Part shown: positions 60,160-64,000 of the stretch, in pieces
Layout of the letters: each line of letters begins with the position of its first letter
How positions within the stretch are numbered: the first letter of the stretch is position 1
DNA from: Larix kaempferi
Lineage: Eukaryota > Streptophyta > Pinopsida > Pinales > Pinaceae
Assembly: GCA_027924585.1 (NCBI GenBank)
Contig: BSBM01000608.1
Location: 9,878,501-9,942,500, forward strand
DNA: 64,000 nt
Direction of reading: 5' to 3'
The notes under the pieces: model-generated
Told to the model about the DNA's origin: nothing
Databases searched by the model: none
What the model saw: the letters and a program-made list of their open reading frames with translations, nothing else
Program-made: the position numbers and the translations under genes

Positions 60160-60370
60160 TCATCAGATCTCTTGTTGACTGTTGGATGAAATCCGCATGG
60201 GTCATTTTAATGGTTTGTCTTGATTGAGTGCAAAATCCTACACTATGTGATTTTATGTAGACAAGATGATGCAGCCACTGGATCTCTTGTTGATTGTTGG
60301 ATGAAATCCAGATTGGTTGCTTTAATGTTTTGTCTTGAGTGAGTGCAGTACCCCGGACTATGTGATATTA
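60160..60370. repeat. Diverged tandem duplication, period ~115 bp
   Basis: (A/G)GATCTCTTGTTGA(C/T)TGTTGG, ATGAAATCC and TTTGTCTTGA occur in the same order from 60165 and again from 60280, both ending in ACTATGTGAT. No coding meaning is seen. Confidence 0.7.
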
Positions 60371-61314
60371 TAATTAACTCCCATCAACTGGACTTGGGTT
60401 CTAAGTATAATATTGCAAGATTATTTGGGTTGGGTGAATTAAAGTTATGGAATGGAAATAAAATACAATCATATAGTGGATGTGGATATATTAGGGAATG
60501 ATTAATGGATTAATGTCAGGAATCGAAATATAGACACGCACTCCTTTTTATATATATATATAGTTTTAGTTGCGATCATCATATCATTTTTTTCCCTAAG
60601 ATATTAAATCGAGTTAATATAATTGTTGGATTATGATAAATACATAATGTGAAGCATATCGAGTTGTGTATAAAGGTTTAAACAATTGAAATATAGTTAA
60701 ATAAAAATATAAAGGCATAGATATGTTTATCTAGTTATGTGGAATGACTACGACACTTTCATATATATCATAGAACTATTTGAAAGAGTTAGTCAAAATT
60801 TGAGTAATTATATACATTATATTATTGTGAAAACAGTGGGATTATGAGATAATGCATGCTAAATGAGTTCATAGTACCAAACATTAAAGTGCTGATTATA
60901 TCATCACGTGACCCCTCATATGAAATTCATGTTGAGATATGAGACTATGAATAAAGTTTAAAGTTGTAAGTATATTTGAGCGTTAAGAAAAATACTTATT
61001 TTCTTTAAAGTTTTATTAGAGATAGAGATATTATATATTTTTCTTTAAAGTTGATTTGGGATTTAAATCTCTTATTTTGTCATTCATATCAATGTTTTTA
61101 TCTTCCATGAAAACATATGGTGTGGATTCCTTGGAATGTGGAATCGAGTAGTGAGGTTACATTGTAATGATTTTAGAAAGGAAAAATATTCACTTGTGCG
61201 AAAATGTAATTAATATTATTTTTAATTACCAAAGAAATTGGTAATGTGCTACTTTCATTAGGTAAAATAAAAGTTTTAAATTTCCCACATTTTAGTATAA
61301 ATTGGGTTGTTACA
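60371..61314 (+). repeat. Probable 5' LTR of a chromovirus-like element (left end unclear)
   Basis: The right end is clear: GGGTTGTTACA at 61304-61314, three bases before an initiator-Met primer-binding site. The left end cannot be fixed because the partner LTR lies outside the window. TTTTTATATATATATATAG near 60547-60565 is a candidate TATA region. Confidence 0.4.
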
Positions 61315-61317
61315 TTG

Positions 61318-61328
61318 TGGTATCAGAG
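61318..61328 (+). promoter_or_regulatory. Primer-binding site, tRNA-iMet type
   Basis: TGGTATCAGAG three bases after the LTR end ACA is the standard plant Ty3/gypsy and Ty1/copia primer site for initiator-Met tRNA. Confidence 0.85.
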
Positions 61329-61449
61329 TTTATATTATGACAATTGGCCTTATGGTGTCCATACATGTTATGAGAAAACTAATTTCGTTTATATGTTGTT
61401 CTTATTTCGTGTATAAAAGAATCCTTGTTTTACTAAATTGCAAGAAGAA

Positions 61450-62610
61450 ATGGCAGGAAGACGATCCCATACCCCACATGTTTGGGTTGAACTTAATGAT
61501 GAGAATAACAATGTTAATAATGAGATTTTACAAACAGTAAGATACTTACAAGTCGAATTGATGAAATTTAAGACTGAACATGAAAGGGTGCTGAGAACCC
61601 AAGAAGACTTAAATGAAGCCTTATTGTCTAAACTGAATGATATAACTAATGATAAAAATAAAATGAAGCGAAAGTGAGAAAACTCATCCTCTGATTGCCC
61701 TTTTTCTGACAAAATCCCTGTATCCAGTGAATCAGAATATTCTAGTGATAGTTTTGAGGGTAGATGAAGGAAGAAAAGAAAATATAAAGATGAGATAACA
61801 AGAGAATTTTAAAAAATAAAGCCTCCTACCTTTGACGACGAAGTCAAAAATGGAGAAGAAGCTAAGGCTTGGCTCCTTGGGATGAAGAAGTACTTTACTA
61901 TGTACAATTATTCCAACTCTATGAAGGGAAAAATGGATATCTTCAATCTATTCAGAAAGGATGATATTTGGTGGCAGGAATTAAAAAGATAAAAAATAAT
62001 CAAATTATGATAGAAGAGTAAGTTGGAACTGGTTTAAAAGTGAATTTAAAAGGGAATACCTCTCAAAGTATTACTATGAGGGGAAGGAAAAGGAGTTTTA
62101 TGAGCTAATAATGGGATCAATGTCTATGCATGAATTCTGTACAAATTTTTTATCCTTGTTAATCCTTACCTAAACGAAGAAAAACCTAAAATTCATAGAT
62201 TTCTAGGATGCTTACCTAGCTTTTATAAAGACAAACTAGAGTTTGATGAACCAAAAACGTTATATGAAGAAATGAGGAAGGCCAAGTTAAGTTATGACCA
62301 ATCTAAGAGTAAGAATGAAAATCCCTATAACTTCAAGAAAAGAGATGGAAGTATTTTTAAAAGAAGAGAATTCAAACCTTTTAATAAACATAAGAAATTC
62401 CAGAAGAACACTTTTAAGGATAGACAACAAACAATAAAAGCTGAGTATAAACAACCAATAAGAACTGCCAAGTATAAAGATAATGTATTTAATAAAAAGA
62501 AATAAGAAATAACAAGAGAACCTTTTCATTTTTGGGGCTGTGGGGAGAGTCATTTCTATTGGGATTGTCCTCATAAGAAGGATAATCAGAATATTCACAC
62601 TGTCTGGGAA
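61450..62610 (+). pseudogene. Gag remnant of the chromovirus-like element
   Basis: ATG at 61450 opens MAGRRSHTPHVWVELNDENN, followed by a heptad-like, coiled-coil-prone stretch (YLQVELMKFKTEHERVLRTQ). The gag core reads KPPTFDDEVKNGEEAKAWLL and IFNLFRKDDIWWQELK, then is broken by clustered stops and frameshifts at 61990-62160. It resumes with RFLGCLPSFYKDKLEF and a Lys-rich tail (62272-62505). The zinc knuckle reads FWGCGESHFYWDC; its first Cys is replaced by Phe. A stop lies at 62503-62505. Confidence 0.75.
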
Positions 62611-63105
62611 TCAACCACAGTTGGAGAGGTTGTTTGGAACATACTGAAGATAAGCACCGCCTTGGACAATCATCAGGTGGATTATCAACCTTCCATGATC
62701 GAGGTAGATGGTAAGATATTTGAAAAACCTATTTGTATATTAATTGATTCTGGATCTACTTTAAGTTACATTTCTCCTAAGCTAGTAGACTTATGTAAAA
62801 TAAAAAAATATGATTTTGAAAAGTTGTGGTTAGTGCAATTAGCCACAGGGACCAAAAGAAAAGTAATGAAATTTATTTCTAGTTGTGAAGTTCATATGCA
62901 AAATTTGATTATAAAAGTAGATTTGAATATTTTTCCATTAGGATCTTATGATGTATTAATTGGCATGGATTGGCTAGAAAAACATAGAGTTGTGCTAAAT
63001 TGCTTTGAGAAAAATTTTAATTGTATTGATGAAAATGGTGAAAGTAAAATTATTAGAGGGATTCCAAAAAAGGTTATTCCTAGGAAAATATTGCTTTACA
63101 ATTGA
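62611..63105 (+). pseudogene. Protease domain of the chromovirus-like element
   Basis: An open stretch of about 147 codons (from 62662) carries the retropepsin active site ILIDSGSTLSYISPKL and the flap-side motif YDVLIGMDWLEKH, both classical for chromovirus aspartic proteases. It ends in TGA at 63103-63105; RT continues in a different frame, so a frameshift lies near 63100. Confidence 0.8.
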
Positions 63106-64000
63106 AAAAGTGTGCTAGGAAAGGATGTAGGTTGTTTGTTGTACACATCACCGAAACTAATGATGATAAACCAAAACCTAGTTTAGAGGATTTTCCTCTT
63201 TTAAATGAATTTAAAAATGTTTTTCCAGAAGAGATACCTGGACTATCTCCGAGGAGGGATATTGAATTTAACATTGAGTTGGTATAAGGAGTGGTACCGG
63301 CCTCAAAAGATCCTTATCGAATGAACACACCTGAGTTGTTAGAATTAAAATTACAATTGCAAGAATTGATAGATGAGGAGTATATAAGACTGAGTGTGTC
63401 TCCATCGGGAGCACCAGCTTTTTTTGTTAAAAAGAAATATGGTACACTAAGGATTTGCATTGATTACAAAAAATTAAATAAAATGGCAATTAAAAGTAGA
63501 TACCCTCTCCCCCGCATCGATGATATGTTTGATCAAGTACGGGGAGCAGCAGTATTCTCTAAAATTGACTTAAGGTTTGGGTACCATCAAGTAAGGATTA
63601 AGGATGAGGATGTTCATAAAATGACATTTAGAACAAGGTACATGCATTACGAGTTCTTGGTTGTACCATTTGGATAGACCAATTCTCTTGCCACGTTCAT
63701 GTGTTTGATGAACAATGTTCTCCACAAATACTTAGATAAGTTTGTAATAGTATTTATTGATGACATCTTAATATTTTCTAGAAATGAAGAAGAGCATAAA
63801 GAACACTTAAATTTAGTCTTACAAACCCTAAGAGAACATAAACTTTATGAAAAGTTTAGTAAATGTTATTTATTTCAAGATAAAATTCAATACCTAGTTC
63901 ATGTAATATCTAAGGAAGGCAATTTTGTAAACCCAGATAAAATCAAGGCAATAATTGATTGACCAGTTCTTAAGGATGTAACTGGGATTCGATCCTTTAC
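63102..64000 (+). pseudogene. Reverse transcriptase remnant, cut by window end
   Basis: The frame from 63102 includes the pre-RT segment FPEEIPGLSPRRDIEF, a TAA after IELV (63285-63287), then RT with [26 protein letters not shown] (first catalytic Asp) and FIDDILIFS (catalytic Asp pair, about 63757-63783). TAG at 63675-63677 replaces a residue just after VPFG, and TGA near 63960 follows KAIID where Trp is usual. RNase H and integrase would lie beyond the window. Confidence 0.85.

Larger units (their letters stand above)
61315..64000 (+). mobile_element. Chromovirus-like Ty3/gypsy element, decayed, cut by window end
   Basis: Order: primer-binding site, gag, protease, RT; the window ends inside RT. 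The iMet primer site and the RT start ([31 protein letters not shown]) are typical of chromoviruses rather than Tat. Many stops and at least one frameshift show an inactive copy. It is AT-richer than elements A to C, consistent with age and CpG loss. Whether a chromodomain follows integrase cannot be seen. Confidence 0.82.

Overview
The window looks like intergenic DNA from a large, repeat-rich land-plant nuclear genome. The evidence is Ty3/gypsy LTR retrotransposons of two plant lineages, a plant-mobile-domain gene, plant-type GT-AG introns and TATA boxes, and about 18 kb of tandemly amplified transposon-like DNA. There are no operons, ribosome binding sites or prokaryotic gene spacing. Which plant cannot be read from the sequence; a seed plant is likely but unproven. 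I found no intact host gene and no rRNA or tRNA gene.

Layout. 1-3568: AT-rich non-coding DNA ending in a reversed tRNA-iMet-type primer-binding site. 3579-11648: element A, a 5'-truncated Tat-like Ty3/gypsy retrotransposon on + (pol, archaeal-type RNase H, an antisense plant-mobile-domain gene, polypurine tract, 929-bp LTR). 11649-16669: element B, a relative on the opposite strand (929-bp LTR, mutated PBS, gag), so two LTRs of identical length face each other. 18414-33644: element C, a structurally complete 15,231-bp Tat-like element with 695-bp LTRs and a perfect 5-bp target duplication (acaat). 33650-37205: intergenic DNA with small repeats. 37206-39650: a decayed multi-exon gene whose last exons are a tandem array of 78-bp exons. 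39891-58117: a head-to-tail array of about 3.5 copies of a 5.26-5.27 kb unit; each complete unit carries a decayed DDE-transposase-like gene on the minus strand and a 236-bp foldback. 58118-60360: unique DNA with a possible promoter and leader exon. About 60360-64000: a decayed chromovirus-like Ty3/gypsy element on +, cut by the window end.

How the parts work together. Elements A and C share the order pol, second RNase H, then an antisense gene running back from near the 3' LTR. In both, the antisense gene has its own TATA box on the minus strand, a splice acceptor one base before the ATG, and a second short intron at the same place and phase. Element C also carries the same 33-bp palindromic CpG-rich tandem repeat twice: just inside the 5' LTR in the sense leader, and in the predicted first intron of the antisense gene. 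This two-promoter, convergent-gene retrotransposon is the most interesting system here. Antisense extra ORFs, some with transposon-associated domains, are already known from plant Tat elements, so the novelty lies in the conserved splicing and the paired repeat arrays. Element C is young (about 8 differences between 695-bp LTRs) but is already broken in pol (one stop codon, and the integrase catalytic Glu replaced by Lys).
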